Assembly: GCA_027625915.1 (NCBI GenBank)
Contig: JANTQA010000047.1
Coordinates: 3,968,001-4,032,000 of the forward strand
Reading direction: 5' to 3'
DNA length: 64,000 nucleotides
From: Anaeramoeba flamelloides
Lineage: Eukaryota; Metamonada; Anaeramoebidae
Shown here: positions 34,309 through 46,322 of the stretch, piece by piece
Numbering within the stretch: position 1 is the stretch's first letter
How the letters are laid out: each line of letters begins with the position of its first letter
Notes under the pieces: generated by a model
The model's input: the letters and a program-made list of their open reading frames with translations, nothing else
Told to the model about the DNA's origin: nothing
The model's database searches: none
Program-made: the position numbers and the translations under genes

Positions 34309-37300
34309 ATGTTTTGTTCCTTTTCCGGACAACCAGCTGAGGATCCTGTAGTTACAACAAGTGGGTACCTTTTTGAAAGAAGGCTTATTGAAAAATATCT
34401 CCAAACCGAGGTCACATGCCCTATCACTAAAAAAGTGTTAACTGAAAAAGATCTAATCCCAGTCAAACTCCCTAGTGTATCAAAACAAATCAAACAGACG
34501 GTTTCCTCAATTCCAAAGCTAATTGAGGTATTACAAACTGAATGGGACTCAATTATTTTAGAATCTTTTGCTTTGAAAAAAGAGCTTCATAATGTAAACA
34601 ATAAACAAACAATTAACCCACCGATATAAAAATAACAAAAATAACTAAAAACAAAAAATTTCTTGTTATTCAAAAACTTTTTTTTTTTTACAAAATTCTA
34701 AACATAGACTCGAGAGGAGCTCGCTAGAACATTGTACGAATACGACGCTGCATGCAGAGTAATTGCTCGGCTGATTACCGAACGTGATGAAGCTCGTGCA
34801 GCATTAGCCAAATCTCCAAAGACTGATAAAAACGAAGGGAAGAAAATTCAAAAAAAACAAAAAGCAAATCAAAAGGATGACGATCAAAAGAAAACAAACA
34901 AAAACACAGAAAAGGAAATGAAAATTGAAAATGAAAGTCAACAATTAATTTCACAAGAAAAAGTCCAAGAATTTGTTCACCTTTCAGAAAAGTAATGAAC
35001 TTTTTTAATTTTTTTTCTGTTTTGTTTATGTTTTAGGCTTGTTATTTTATTTTTTGATTTTTTTTATTTCAAAAAATCAGGATCCTTCCAATTCATCAAA
35101 AAAATTGAAAGATCTGAAAGAACTTTGATAAAAGAATTCACTCCAACAAGAAAGATCGTATAAAAAATTTTTTTCTTATCACTTACAACTTTTGAATGAT
35201 TTGAACATCTAATTTTTTATTTTCTTTTTTTGTTTTCAAAAGTTGGTGATGTGAAATGGAAAATTATTTCACCATTACTTATTTGCCAGAAAAGAACTTA
35301 TCAATTTTCAGAGTGGAATTTTATAATTGTTTGGTCTTACTCTTGGTATTTGAAATTTAAATGAGATAAAATTTCAGCTGATTTTCCTTTTTTCAATTTT
35401 GAAATATTTGATTCATTTATGATTATTGGTTCACCCAATATATAACAATTGTGATTCAAACAATAAAAAAGGACGAATTAAATAAATAGAGATCAGGTTT
35501 TACAATCACTTCCTGGAAATTCTCTTTCGCAATTAGGAAGTAATCCCGTTAAAAGCCTCGGAAAACAATGTAAATCGGGTTTTTTTCCATTTGTTTGGAG
35601 GTTTTGCCTTTAAAACTCATGAAAAAAGTTTTATTTTCTAATTTTTTTAAATGCCAAACAAATTACAAAGCATGTTTTCAGTTTAAAACTCTTGAAAATT
35701 GTAAACTCTTTAAACACCGACAAAAAAAATTAATTTTTTTTAATTAAAAATTCCCTTTTTAGATGGGGAAGAAAAGAAGGTCAAAATTTCACTTTTTTAC
35801 CAATTCCAAATTCGATCAGATCATACAATTTTTTTTTGTTGTGGATGCAACATCTCCTTAATATAATTAAAAATTACCAATTGGAATTTAATATAATAAT
35901 TCTTCTTATAAAGAAAAATTTGATATTTTAAAGCAAAGACTAAATATGCAAATAAATAATCTGAATTCAGAATTCTTATTGGATATTTATGAAGCACAAA
36001 TAGTAAAAATGTAGAAAATTTATTTCGAATTTAGTATTTTTTTTTTTCAAAATGATTATAACCAAATTTATGTTTTTGTTTTTTTTTAAGGTTTATTCCA
36101 ATAGTGTAAATTTCATTATTCGAGCTCCTTATTGAAATCATTAAACATTTTTTTTTCTCTCAATAATAGCTTTTATTGATCACAAAAAAAAACGGTTTAT
36201 TAAAAATTAACAAATTATTTCACTTCAAAAAATTGTTTTTTCAAAATTACTAACTTGGGAAATGTGATCAGTAATTTTTTTCATCATATGAATTCTTCTT
36301 CCTCTTAGGAACAAGACAATTATATTACTTTAAATGTTTTTTTTTTTGGATACTAGAAAATCATATTTTGCGTAAATTTTTTTTTTTTACTACTTAACTC
36401 ATTATCATTCGTCTTTATTTCTTAACAGTTATTAGATTAAGATTCCTTTATTACGCTTTGTTAAAAAAATAATTTCATTTTTTATTATTTACTTTTTCCA
36501 AAATTGTTTTCAAATAATTATTTTGTTGCTTTTTTGGCCAAAATTACTGCTTTCTAAAATTTTAAAAAATATTTCTATGTTTAAACTGAGAAAACAAATT
36601 CAAATTATGCTGCGCTTAAGTAATAAGTCCTTTCATCTTTTAAATTAATTTTAATAATTATAATATTAGCTTCTTTATTAAATTCACACATTCTATCAGA
36701 GTTTTTATTTACACACAAAATAAAAAAGGGGAAATTGATGAACCAACAAAGAGAAAAAAACATCTACTCCCAATACAAAAATGGCAGTTATAAATTAAAG
36801 TATCTGATATATTTGATTTTAAATCATCAGTATTGAATTAATTAATTATTTTTGTTTTTACATTTAATTTTTTTTTATTGATCTATCAGAAATTTTCTTT
36901 TTGAAAAGTATTTAATTACAACACAATAAATTTTAATTGTAAATTTTAGGATTATTATTTTTTTTTTTGGTTACAAACCAAATAAAATAAATGATTCAAA
37001 TCATCCTTCCAATAATTTTAATTTGATATTTAATTTATTTATTTTTTTCAGTTTCGATAATGAAGGATTTTTGAGATCTAGTAAGATAAATCAAGAAATC
37101 TAAAAATTAAACGCGAATTTCCGAAAAAATTCTTTCGTCTACACTGTAGCAACTTATGTAATTCGCTGTTTTTTTTTTTATTTTGAGTTTTCCGGTTTAC
37201 AAAATTGTTCTATCTGTGTTGTAAAAAAAATTGAAAATTTTTTCCCATTTATTATTCAAATACTAGTAATAAATTAAAAAAAAGTTAATAAAAATGTTTT

Positions 37301-39610
37301 CGCTGCATTACGACTATAAACAGTTTCAAGTAATGGCTTAGTCAATAGTCCAATCGAAAAACATCCGGAACGGTGAGATTAGAGATTTCTATTATTGATG
37401 ATACGGACGAAAAAAAAAGTTCAAAATATTTTTTCAGAAAGTTATATGAGTAATTCAAAGGTTCATTTTCACGAGAGAAAAAATTGAGGCTTGAAAATCA
37501 TTTAATTTTGAATAGAAATCTTCATAAATAAGACAACCTAACAGCAAATCAGTTTTTCTCACATAAGGGCAAAAGTGTCCCTTAATGGTTCTTCAACAGA
37601 TGAAAAAATGTAAAAAGATAATTCAATGCTTCTTGAAAATTTATGTTCCTTTGTCCCAGTACCAAAATAAAACTTGTTAAAAATACCAAAAAAAAAAGAA
37701 TATTGCCTAATTAATTCTAGAAAAATACTAAATATTAAATGAGATCATTCCAAGAAACAAAATTCAATATCTATTTACAAAAATCATACTGAATTGATTG
37801 TCAGTACTGTAAAGTCACTTGGATTTTTTTCATTTGAAAGAATTCAATATAATTTTTGATTTGACAAAATTCTTTTTTATTAAAAAAAACATCATAGCAA
37901 TTTTCTCAAGGTTTTTTTGTTTATTCGGAAGATCAATAGATTTTCATCAAAAAAAAGAAAAATTATAAAATTCTACTATTGTGAGGCTTTTTTTTAATTT
38001 GAAAAATTATCAGAATAATTATTTTATTTCTGTTGATTTCTTAAATTCTCAAAAATAAATTAAGGCTTTCTATAATTAAATTATTATTTATTTAATTTCC
38101 AGTTGAATTAAATTTTAAATTATAATCCCAGAGCGTGATGTCACCCTTCGTAGATCCAACCACAAAGCTTTCCATTTTTTGATTTGCCGCCATCTTTTTA
38201 TGATTGTCTTTAAATTTAAGCTTTGAAATTATATTTGATTTTTCATAATCGTATATACATAAACTATTATTATCATTTAAAGCAATTACAAGATTTGGTG
38301 AATGTTCCACTGGTTCTAGTGCAATGATCGGATCCGTTTTCTTTTCAAAAATATTTTAGAATTATTATTATTATTTTTTTTTTTAGACACAATTTAGAGT
38401 TAAAAGAAACATAAAAATTTAAAAAAAAATTTCAAATAGAAATTAATATAATAAATTAATATTTTTTTTATTTTAATTAATAATTTTTTCTTTAATTTAT
38501 CATAATTTTTTAATTAATTTATCATAATTTTTTAATTAAATTTTTTTTCTTTTTTCAAATAGGCTTGGAAAAAAAAGAAAAATCATGAGATCTAAACTTC
38601 GAAAACATAAAATCAAATTACCAAAGATTGAAAAATATCAAACAATTTCCACAAGTAATAATATTTTTGAAAAGGAAACGGATCCGATCATTGCACTAGA
38701 ACCAGTGGAACATTCACCAAATCTTGTAATTGCTTTAAATGATAATAATAGTTTATGTATATACGATTATGAAAAATCAAATATAATTTCAAAGCTTAAA
38801 TTTAAAGACAATCATAAAAAGATGGCGGCAAATCAAAAAATGGAAAGCTTTGTGGTTGGATCTACGAAGGGTGACATCACGCTCTGGGATTATAATTTAA
38901 AAAATCAAGAGAATGAAAAATTAATAAATTGCAATCAAAAATTTACGATCAATATTTGTGATGATGATAACAATGACAAAGCCCAATCAAATTCACAAAT
39001 AATAGATGTAAACATCCACCCAGATAATAAAACCTTAGTCACTTGCTTAGACGATTTACGTTGGATATTGATTGATCTTGAAACACAAAAGAAATTTAGA
39101 ACATTCAATTCTCAGAGCAATCAAAACATTAATCTCAAATATTCGTCAAATTGCATCCACCCGGATGGTACCTTGGTATTGTGCGGATTAACAAATAATA
39201 ATATCCAGGTTTGGGATATTCGTTCTGAACAAATTGCTGCCACATTGCAAGCAGATCAAAATTGTACAGTCGATCAAGTTTTATGTTCGAATTACGGCGT
39301 TCATGTTGCCTCAGTAACGAGTGATTCGATTGTAAGACTTTGGGACTTAAGAGACCAAGTCATCATTGAAACCCTAGACGGGTTTGATTTAAAAAAGAAC
39401 ACATGTGTTGCTTTTGATCAAACAGGCTCACATTTGTCAATCGGTAATTCAAATAAAATTAGTAATTTTGGATCCAAAAAATGGAAATTATTAAAAGAGT
39501 TCAATATTTCAAATCAAAACTCATGTATCGAAAAGATTGTTTGGTCAAAAAATAATTCTCTTATAATTGGTGATTCATTCGGGGTAATTGAAAATTTTAA
39601 TTTGAAATAA
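34309..39610 (+). CDS. PRP19: Pre-mRNA-processing factor 19 (U-box E3 ligase), three exons
   Basis: Exons are 34309-34593, 34708-34991 and 38563-39610. Phases match (0, then 2), giving 538 residues, close to the usual ~500. Exon 1 holds the U-box (residues 1 to about 70: CSFSGQPAEDPVVTTSGYLF, EVTCPITKK). Exons 1-2 hold the tetramerising coiled coil (TREELARTLYEYDAACRVIA). Exon 2 ends HLSEK and exon 3 continues LGKKRKI, as in other Prp19 proteins. The WD40 propeller follows (ITLWDY, NIQVWDIRSEQ, VRLWDLRDQ). Prp19 is the ubiquitin ligase scaffold of the NineTeen complex that activates the spliceosome. Between exons 2 and 3 is a 3571-base intron, far longer than the 114-base first intron. Just before exon 3 it holds an inverted copy of part of exon 3. 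Without the splice, exon 3 would start at an internal Met (38585). Confidence 0.88.
35036..37453 (+). other. Coding-like islands inside the PRP19 intron
   Basis: Several short segments have open frames and better codon texture than the surrounding intron. About 35065-35160 reads IKKIERSERTLIKEFTPTRK. About 35240-35360 reads VGDVKWKIISPLLICQKRTY then QFSEWNFIIVW. 35490-35565 reads DQVLQSLPGNSLSQLGSNPV and is bordered by AG and GT. About 35760-35870 is open in all three frames. 37294-37453 reads SGTVRLEISIIDDTDEKKSS. They may be a nested gene, alternative PRP19 exons, or relics of inserted genes. None matches Prp19 and I recognise no family. Confidence 0.22.
38113..38355 (-). repeat. Inverted duplicate of PRP19 exon 3 (left arm)
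   Basis: These 243 bases are the complement of 38660-38902 with a single difference that I can see (G in the exon, A in the copy, 15 bases from the copy's outer end). They include codons for VEHSPNLVIALNDNN through GDITLWDYNL. The spacer is 304 bases and contains the intron end and the acceptor at 38561-38562. The copy is not expressed sensibly in this orientation. Near-identity means it is very recent, maintained by gene conversion, or an assembly fold-back artefact. Confidence 0.9.
38660..38902 (+). repeat. Inverted duplicate of PRP19 exon 3 (right arm, the genuine exon)
   Basis: This is the exonic partner of 38113-38355. It encodes the first WD40 blade. Identity begins abruptly at AATATTTTTGAAAAGG and ends at TATAATTTAAAA, without target duplications or transposon ends. 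Confidence 0.9.
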
Positions 39611-41472
39611 AATTATTAATTATGAAATCAAAAAAAAAAAACAAATAACAAAATAAATTTATTATTAGGATAGAAAGATTTTATTTTCTTATCAAAACTT
39701 TCATTGTTTTTCTATATTCAAATATTTAATTTATATTCATATTCTTTTTCAAAATAAAAACAAATTTAAATTCAAAAAATAATTTTTGCAAAATATTAGT
39801 GTTATTATTCTATTATGTTTTAAAAAAAAGAAATCACACTTTGCTAATTTTTTTTTTTTTTCAAATATGAACAAGTATGCTCTTTCTTTAATTAATCTTT
39901 ATTACTTTGTCAAGTTTATTCTGAGATGAAATAAACTAAATTCCAAAAATTTTTACACAGTTTAAATAGTTTAAAGAATAACAGTACTCCACTTTAAATT
40001 AAATTTGGAAATAATTATGATTTTACAAACAAACTGTTATATATTTTTTATCTTTTCTGCTTTGATTTCATTTATTTGAATTATGTAATCTATTTTGTTA
40101 GATCGAAAATGTTTAATCCAAGAGTTAATATAAGGTTAAAGTTAGTCCATTTAAAGAGAAAAATCACAGACAACTAGTTGATGGTATCTAACCATTTGAT
40201 CGATTAATAATTGTTTGTAGAAATTTTAACATATTTATCAATACCTTTTTTTATTCTGCTTGTTTCATTATTTTTTACACTTACATTTTGATTTTTTTGT
40301 TTTGTTTTGTTTTTCTTTTTATTTAGTTAAAAATCGTTATATATATAAATATTTGTGGTTACTTGTATCCGGTTTAATATTAGTTTTGCAAAATATAAAA
40401 TATTTCTCTCTCTCATTTTTTTCTCTTTTTTTTTTTTTCATTTCTTTATTATTTAAAGAAACTTTATTTGGCTCTTTATGATATTTTAGAAAAATAAATT
40501 GAGTTTAAAATTATTCTAATGGCTATGTCTATTTAAACCACTCTTTGAATTAGAAGACCCAAATTTAGTAACTTCAAAATTCTCTCTTTAGCAAACTAAG
40601 TGTCCAACTCTTAGTTCTTCACAATAAATTGTAAAATATAAAATATTAAGATTTGTTTTTTATTTTTTTTTTTGATTATGAATATGCTAAAAATTTTTCA
40701 ATTGGTTTTTAGATAAAATTAAAAGAAATCATCAAGATTATTTGATAAAATTTAAATTTTACTATAAAGACACGAATATCTGTTTTTACAAAAACGAAAA
40801 TCCTTTTTTGATTATTATATATATATAGTTAATAGTGTTTTGATTAATGAAATAGACGTTTCAAGATTAATTCTAAACAATTTATAAATTCGTGTTTTCT
40901 ATTTTTGAAATCAACAATTTATATATTTATAATATAAACACAAAAAATACAATTATTTTTATGAAATACAAAGTTTAAACTTCAAAATCGTGTTAAATAC
41001 ATTGATTTTTATATTGAAAAGTCTTTGATTCAAAGAAAAAAGTAATTTAAGTTCTAATTATTAAAATTTCCATTATAAAACCAACAAAAAAACTTATCAC
41101 GACACAACAGATTAAATAAATCTAAATTTGATACAATTTGAACAAAAAATAATCAATAGTAGCACGATAAATTTTAAAATTAGTGACAAACTTAATTATT
41201 TATTATTTTTTTTTTTCTTTTTTTCATTTATCTTTTAAAAAATAAATTTATTACATGATATTTTTATTTATTAATAGATATTGGTAATTAACTATAAAAA
41301 ATTTTGTAAAATACATTATTATTCAAAAAAAAAAACTAAAAAATTAAAAAAATTTTTTTCAGATGAAAAATTTGAACCATTTTTTAAATTAAGCTTATTA
41401 TCTTTTGTTCTTATATGGTAACTACAAAGGTAGAATCGATGAAAAAAAAATTTTTTATCGGGATTAAAAGTG

Positions 41473-41517
<45 letters not shown>

Positions 41518-41970
41518 TGATAAATAAAGTTCCAAAAATAATCTCATTTTTAGAATTTTAAGCATCTCAAAAAATTAACTTTTGGAATCATAAAGTTATA
41601 ATTATTCCAATGGTATCTGTTTTTATCGATATCTTATACTTCCTAAAGTCTCTTTTAACAATATATTTTTCAAAAACATAAAAAATTATTGTATTCTGAT
41701 TCTACAGAATCAAAAAAGGAATTTTAGAAATTTGATACAAGGAAATATTAACAAACAAAAAAAATTATTGAAAATAGAAAGGTTCAACTTCTATTTTAAA
41801 GTTAATATACTACACAAATTATCTTATAGATATTCTTATTTTACAAATAAAAATCAATCAAAATTTTGTCAATTGAGTAAAATAAATAAATATTTAGATA
41901 TCATTGAAGATTTGGATCATGTTCTATGTGATCTTGTAGTCAATTGTCGTGGAGTGCATAGGTGTTCTTC

Positions 41971-42169
41971 GGGTTTTCTGTTTTATCTGTAAAGTTTTTT
42001 TAGCTTTTCTTGAGCTTTTCTATTTTATTTGTAAAGTTTTCTAGGTTTTTTTACTTTTTGAAATAAACAGAAAATTTAATAAATTTTTAGTTTATTTCAA
42101 AAAGTAAAAAAAACCTAACGAAAATCTATCGATTTTACAAATAAACATAAAACTCAAGAAAACCTAACT
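41971..42169. repeat. Hairpin-repeat family, copy 3
   Basis: GGGTTTTCTGTTTTATCTGT on the left is mirrored by AACTCAAGAAAACCTAACTG on the right. The inner arms TTTTTACTTTTTGAAATAAA and complement match the copies at 3142-3310 and 24580-24665. The companion AGAATTTAAAAGAATATAG hairpin follows at 42254-42320. Confidence 0.6.
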
Positions 42170-42802
42170 GTGCTTTTTTTTAATTTTAGAAATAAAAAGA
42201 AAATTTCAAAAATTTTATTTACATTTCTCAAATTAAAAAAAATCTAAAGGTGGTTTTCCAGAATTTAAAAGAATATAGTACGAATAAAGATTTTAGGCAA
42301 TTCTTTTGAATCCTGGAAAATTTAAAAACTGCCTATCCTATGAAAATAATCGTAAAATCTGGATTTCTGAATTAGAAAAAAAAAATTTTTCAATTATTTC
42401 AAATAATAATATTATTTTTAATATTATTAATAAATAAGATTCAATATCTTTATTAGCTCTAGCAGATTATAAAACTATTTTGAATCTTTTAGAAAAATTC
42501 TAAATAATAGTTTAGGAATTCGAGCAAACAAGAGGGGTTCTAAAATCCTATCTTAAATTACAATAAAAAAAAAAAAAACAGAAATTTTTTATTAAGTATA
42601 AAAACTCTTTTATTAAATAAAAAAAAAAAAAATTAATACTATTTCAAAATAAAATATTTTTCTGATCAGAAATAAACATAAAAACATCTTCTGAGGAAAA
42701 GATAAATAAAAATAAATTTTTAAATAAAAAAACCTCCAATATCTATTTTTTTTGAGAAATATTAAATTCGTTTTTAATAATTTATAAAAAAACAATTAAT
42801 TA

Positions 42803-43291
42803 TAGTAGGGAAAAAAATACCGGACATGAAAAAAATCCCGGACAAGATTTTTAATTGTGAGTATTAGTAAAATTTTTGTCTAATTTCAATGAAATCCTTA
42901 TTTTAAATAACCAATTTTTTTATGAGATTAGTAATAAACCTTCCAAAAGTCCATCAAAGTAAGGTGTCTCTAGAATACTCGAGTAATTGTTTGATATCCA
43001 TATGTCGATCAACTTTTTTTGAAAAACAATCGAGTTTTATTGAGGTTTACTAGAGTTTGGAAAATGATAATTTTTCTTCTTGTTTTTTGATTGATTGAAT
43101 GGTGTTTTGAACAAGTGTGATTTCATCAATCATCATTCTAATAAGTGGGGGAGTTATAATTGAAAAAGTTTGATTCTTAAAAAAAGGAATTTGATTGTAC
43201 ATAAATGAAATTACACAATAATTTTACTAATATTCACAATTAAAAATCTTGTCCGGGATTTTTTTCATGTCCGGTATTTTTTTAACTGCTC
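42803..43291. mobile_element. MITE, family D copy 3 (about 489 bp)
   Basis: Long arms: ATACCGGACATGAAAAAAAT then CCCGGACAAGATTTTTAATT on the left, fully complemented at 43220-43282. The outermost few bases differ between arms, so the exact border is uncertain; a TA lies on both sides. It shares the TTTTTAATTG subterminal block with the elements at 33047 and 56666. Non-coding. Confidence 0.7.
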
Positions 43292-43737
43292 TAATTAAAT
43301 TTTGAGAATGATGTGATTCTATGAAAAACCGACTTTAAACAAGAAATAAGTTTGAAGTTGAGATACATCATTGAAATAAAAAAGTATTATTTGATTCCAT
43401 GGAATCAAAATTAGAATTATTTGAGGTTAATTTCGAAAAAGAATCAAAATGTGAACTCTGATGATAAATGGAAATTAAAAAAGAATCGATTAGTAAAATA
43501 AACAATAAAAAATTTAAGCAAATTATTATTTTTGATTACAAAATTTCAAAAATTAAAAAAAATTTAGAGATTTCAGTAAATGAAATTTGAATATAAATAG
43601 CTTAGTGAATGATATTTGTAAATGGTTATGATCCCAGTAAAATAAAATAAACAAGTAAATAATTGGGATGGTAATTCTTATTAACAAAGAAGGTTTATTC
43701 TTTAGAAATTAAATAATTCAAAAATGAAGCCCCCAAT

Positions 43738-44904
43738 TCAATTTAAATTCGGAATTCGAAATAATAATATTAATGGGATCAAGAGGTTGATGAAAAAAGT
43801 ACTAAATAATTTTTGGGGCGTTATTGGTAATATGTAATAAAAAGAAATGGAGACAACAAGGATTTTTGTTGTATTTAGCATGATTAATTTAAAGTTATGT
43901 GAAGTTGCATCTTTAAAAAATAACATTAACCTAACCGAATTGGCTGAAATGATTATTAATTTAATGGCAATAATAGCATAACCAGCGATGCCAACCACTC
44001 CGAAATGAAACATGATACGAGAAATATTAGCGGGTTGTAGTGAAAACAAATCCAAATTGAAACAAATGTAAGTTGTTAATGGGAAAAATGATGTGCAAAT
44101 AATATTTAAGTCATTTATTTCTGTGCTGCCTTTCAACAACGGCTTTATACACCCCAACAATATCAGCCAGAATAAGGAAACTTCAATAAAGCCGAGAAGA
44201 TTCGAATTGAATTTGAACACTGAAAAGGTTAGGATCGCAATTATTGGCAAAGGCTTGATAAAAATTGGTAAACGAAGAAACATTGGAACCTTTTCAATCA
44301 TAATGGAATAAACAGAAACCAAAATGGCAAAGCCCAACAAAAAGATCCAAATGTGCAATTTCTGTGGGAACAGTGATGGTACAGTGAATGTCAGAATGGT
44401 TGATATTGATGACAAGAAACAAAAGAAAGGAAGCCTTTGCCGTGCCATTGGCTCTGCAAATAACTTGAATTTTGTGTTCAAGATGTAAGCAAGCGAAATT
44501 AAAAAGAAAATGACACTCAAAAAGATCACCAAGTCGCATACGCTTATGACCCTTAAAATGTTGTCAAGCGTTGAAGGCGCTTGGAAGTCTTCAGAGATCA
44601 CATAACTAAAGAAACTGTCCAACTGCTCTTTGGTTGCAATTTCTGTCAAGATCGTACTTCCGATCCTCGTGCGCAGATTCGCGAGCTCCTGGTTGAATTG
44701 CTCTGTGCTGATGGCTTCTTGTAAGAAAAGATCTTTCAGCGATTGGTAACGGCCATACTCCCTTTCGATTAGAAACTTACTTTTTTTTGTTGGAAAGCAA
44801 GTTCCAATATTTTTGGTGTCTGTCCAATCAAAGCCATTTGTAGAACAGTAAATAAAAGAAGAAAAAAGAAGAAGCAAAACAAATAAAGAAAAAAAATGTT
44901 TCAT
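43738..44904 (-). CDS. Polytopic membrane protein with signal peptide, 388 residues
   Basis: A single-exon frame from ATG at 44904 to 43738. A TTG-started extension to 44967 is rejected because MKHFFSLFVLLLLFSSFIYC is a clear signal peptide. A lumenal part of about 100 residues follows, with two Cys near its start (STNGFDWTDTKNIGTCFPTK) and a helical stretch (EQFNQELANLRTRIGSTI). Then come about eight hydrophobic segments, beginning with ILRVISVCDLVIFLSVIFFL and ending near FFINLLIPLILLFRI. Short charged loops such as YILNTKFKLFAEPMARQR separate them. The layout (signal peptide, lumenal domain, multi-span part) resembles several eukaryotic secretory-pathway families, but I see no diagnostic motif. 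Function unknown. Confidence 0.8.
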   Translation of the reverse strand: MKHFFSLFVLLLLFSSFIYCSTNGFDWTDTKNIGTCFPTKKSKFLIEREYGRYQSLKDLFLQEAISTEQFNQELANLRTRIGSTILTEIATKEQLDSFFSYVISEDFQAPSTLDNILRVISVCDLVIFLSVIFFLISLAYILNTKFKLFAEPMARQRLPFFCFLSSISTILTFTVPSLFPQKLHIWIFLLGFAILVSVYSIMIEKVPMFLRLPIFIKPLPIIAILTFSVFKFNSNLLGFIEVSLFWLILLGCIKPLLKGSTEINDLNIICTSFFPLTTYICFNLDLFSLQPANISRIMFHFGVVGIAGYAIIAIKLIIISANSVRLMLFFKDATSHNFKLIMLNTTKILVVSISFYYILPITPQKLFSTFFINLLIPLILLFRIPNLN

Positions 44905-45628
44905 AAGATAATATTCAAGAAAAAATAAAATGCTAAAAATGAAATTAATATTTTCTTCTAATCCCAATTGAAAGAATGTAAGTGAAAAAATACAAAGATT
45001 AGTAGTGACAATTTTAGGTCACTTGACTCTGTTTATTTGGAAGATGACATTGAAAGAAATGTTAGGATATTCAAAACTATGTGAAGAATAATTTATTTTT
45101 TTATAAATCGTCTAACTCTATTCTTCCAAACAATTCCATGGACTGGAGATTTCCAAGGTCAAAAATGGTGATTTTACAACTTTTCTTTACATTTAAAGGA
45201 ATAAAATTCAGGTATTCAAAAAATTATAACATTTATAAGAAATCAAAGGATTAATTTTTCAAACTTTTAATTGAATTTATTAGTGTTATGGCGTTCCATA
45301 AAATAAATAAATTCCTTTTTCCAAAAAACAAGTTAATGTTTTGTGAATTCCAACAAGATTTATTTTGTTCAGAAACTTGGTGCATTTTTAAAACCTGATT
45401 TTTTTTCATTGGAAAATTTTCCTTTTTTTTTTTAAATTTTAGTCTTGGGATATAATTTAATTTTAAACATAAACCTTAAGTGTTGACCTTAATGCTTAAC
45501 AATTAAAAAAAATAATACAATACTGATGAAAATTTTTTGATTGGATTTTAATTTTAAAAGAATAATAAAAGTTCTCATTGTCAAATATTTTTTATCTAAT
45601 TTTTTATTTCTTTTTAGAGGAAATACTA

Positions 45629-46322
45629 AACTCTGTTTCAGTCAAAGGGGACCAACGTTTTTTTCAAATATCAATTATTTTATACAATTGACCTTTGAAG
45701 AACAAATAAGAAATAAACAGAATAATACACATCAAAGAATTGTTGATACATGTCTGAAAGAAAACTAATTAATCAATAGATTTTCTTAAAAATTGAAAAA
45801 CTCAAAACTTTAGGTCTATATTTAGAAAAACAAGGATGTTCGTTTTGAACTTCTACTGGTATTTGAATAATAAATATGAAACATTTTTCACTTAATTTTC
45901 CGTACTTTTCTTTTAGAAATTAAGCCCCCAAACGAAGTTTGTTGGTATTTGTGGTCTCTATTTGAAAAAGGAAATGAAAATGAAGTGAAAATTTTTCACA
46001 TTTATTAAACAAATATCAAGATCAAAGATCGAATTGAATTGCAATAGAAATCAATAGATTTCTCAACAATCTTTATATGGTTTCAATAACCTTAGAATAA
46101 CACGTTTTTACCAAGTGACTATTGATCTTGCAATAAAAAAATTTTGTGCAACTGAATGACTTGTTTTTAAAAAAAAATCGAAGAAAAATGAACAAAAATG
46201 TGAAAAAATGATTTCAATTTTGAAAATTTCCAAAATAAAATTTTTCTTCTAATAGCTATGCAAACCCTTTAAACACGTGTATTTTTCCAATACAACTGGG
46301 CCCCTTTGACTGAAAAATAGTT
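45629..46322. mobile_element. TA-flanked MITE, family A copy 3 (694 bp)
   Basis: The ends are AACTCTGTTTCAGTCAAAGG and the complement of AACTATTTTTCAGTCAAAGG. TA duplications lie at 45627-45628 and 46323-46324. It is the inverted, nearly full-length relative of 5304-6007. A 67-codon frame across the left end is not protein-like. It includes the nested TACTGGTATTTGAATAATAA hairpin (about 45845-46015). Confidence 0.85.

Larger units (their letters stand above)
39611..43737. other. Intergenic between convergent PRP19 and a membrane-protein gene
   Basis: Very AT-rich. It contains a (TA)n tract (41473-41514), hairpin-family repeats (41971-42169 and 42254-42320) and family D element 3 (42803-43291). 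Open frames at 40260-40481 and 41732-41992 are low-complexity or overlap the repeats. I support no gene here. Confidence 0.6.

Noticed and set aside
35036-35163. Alternative third exon of PRP19 starting at the TAG acceptor at 35035
   Set aside because: The frame stays open but the product (T-run-derived Phe/Leu, then IKKIERSERT) has no Prp19 similarity, whereas 38563 continues the family sequence exactly.
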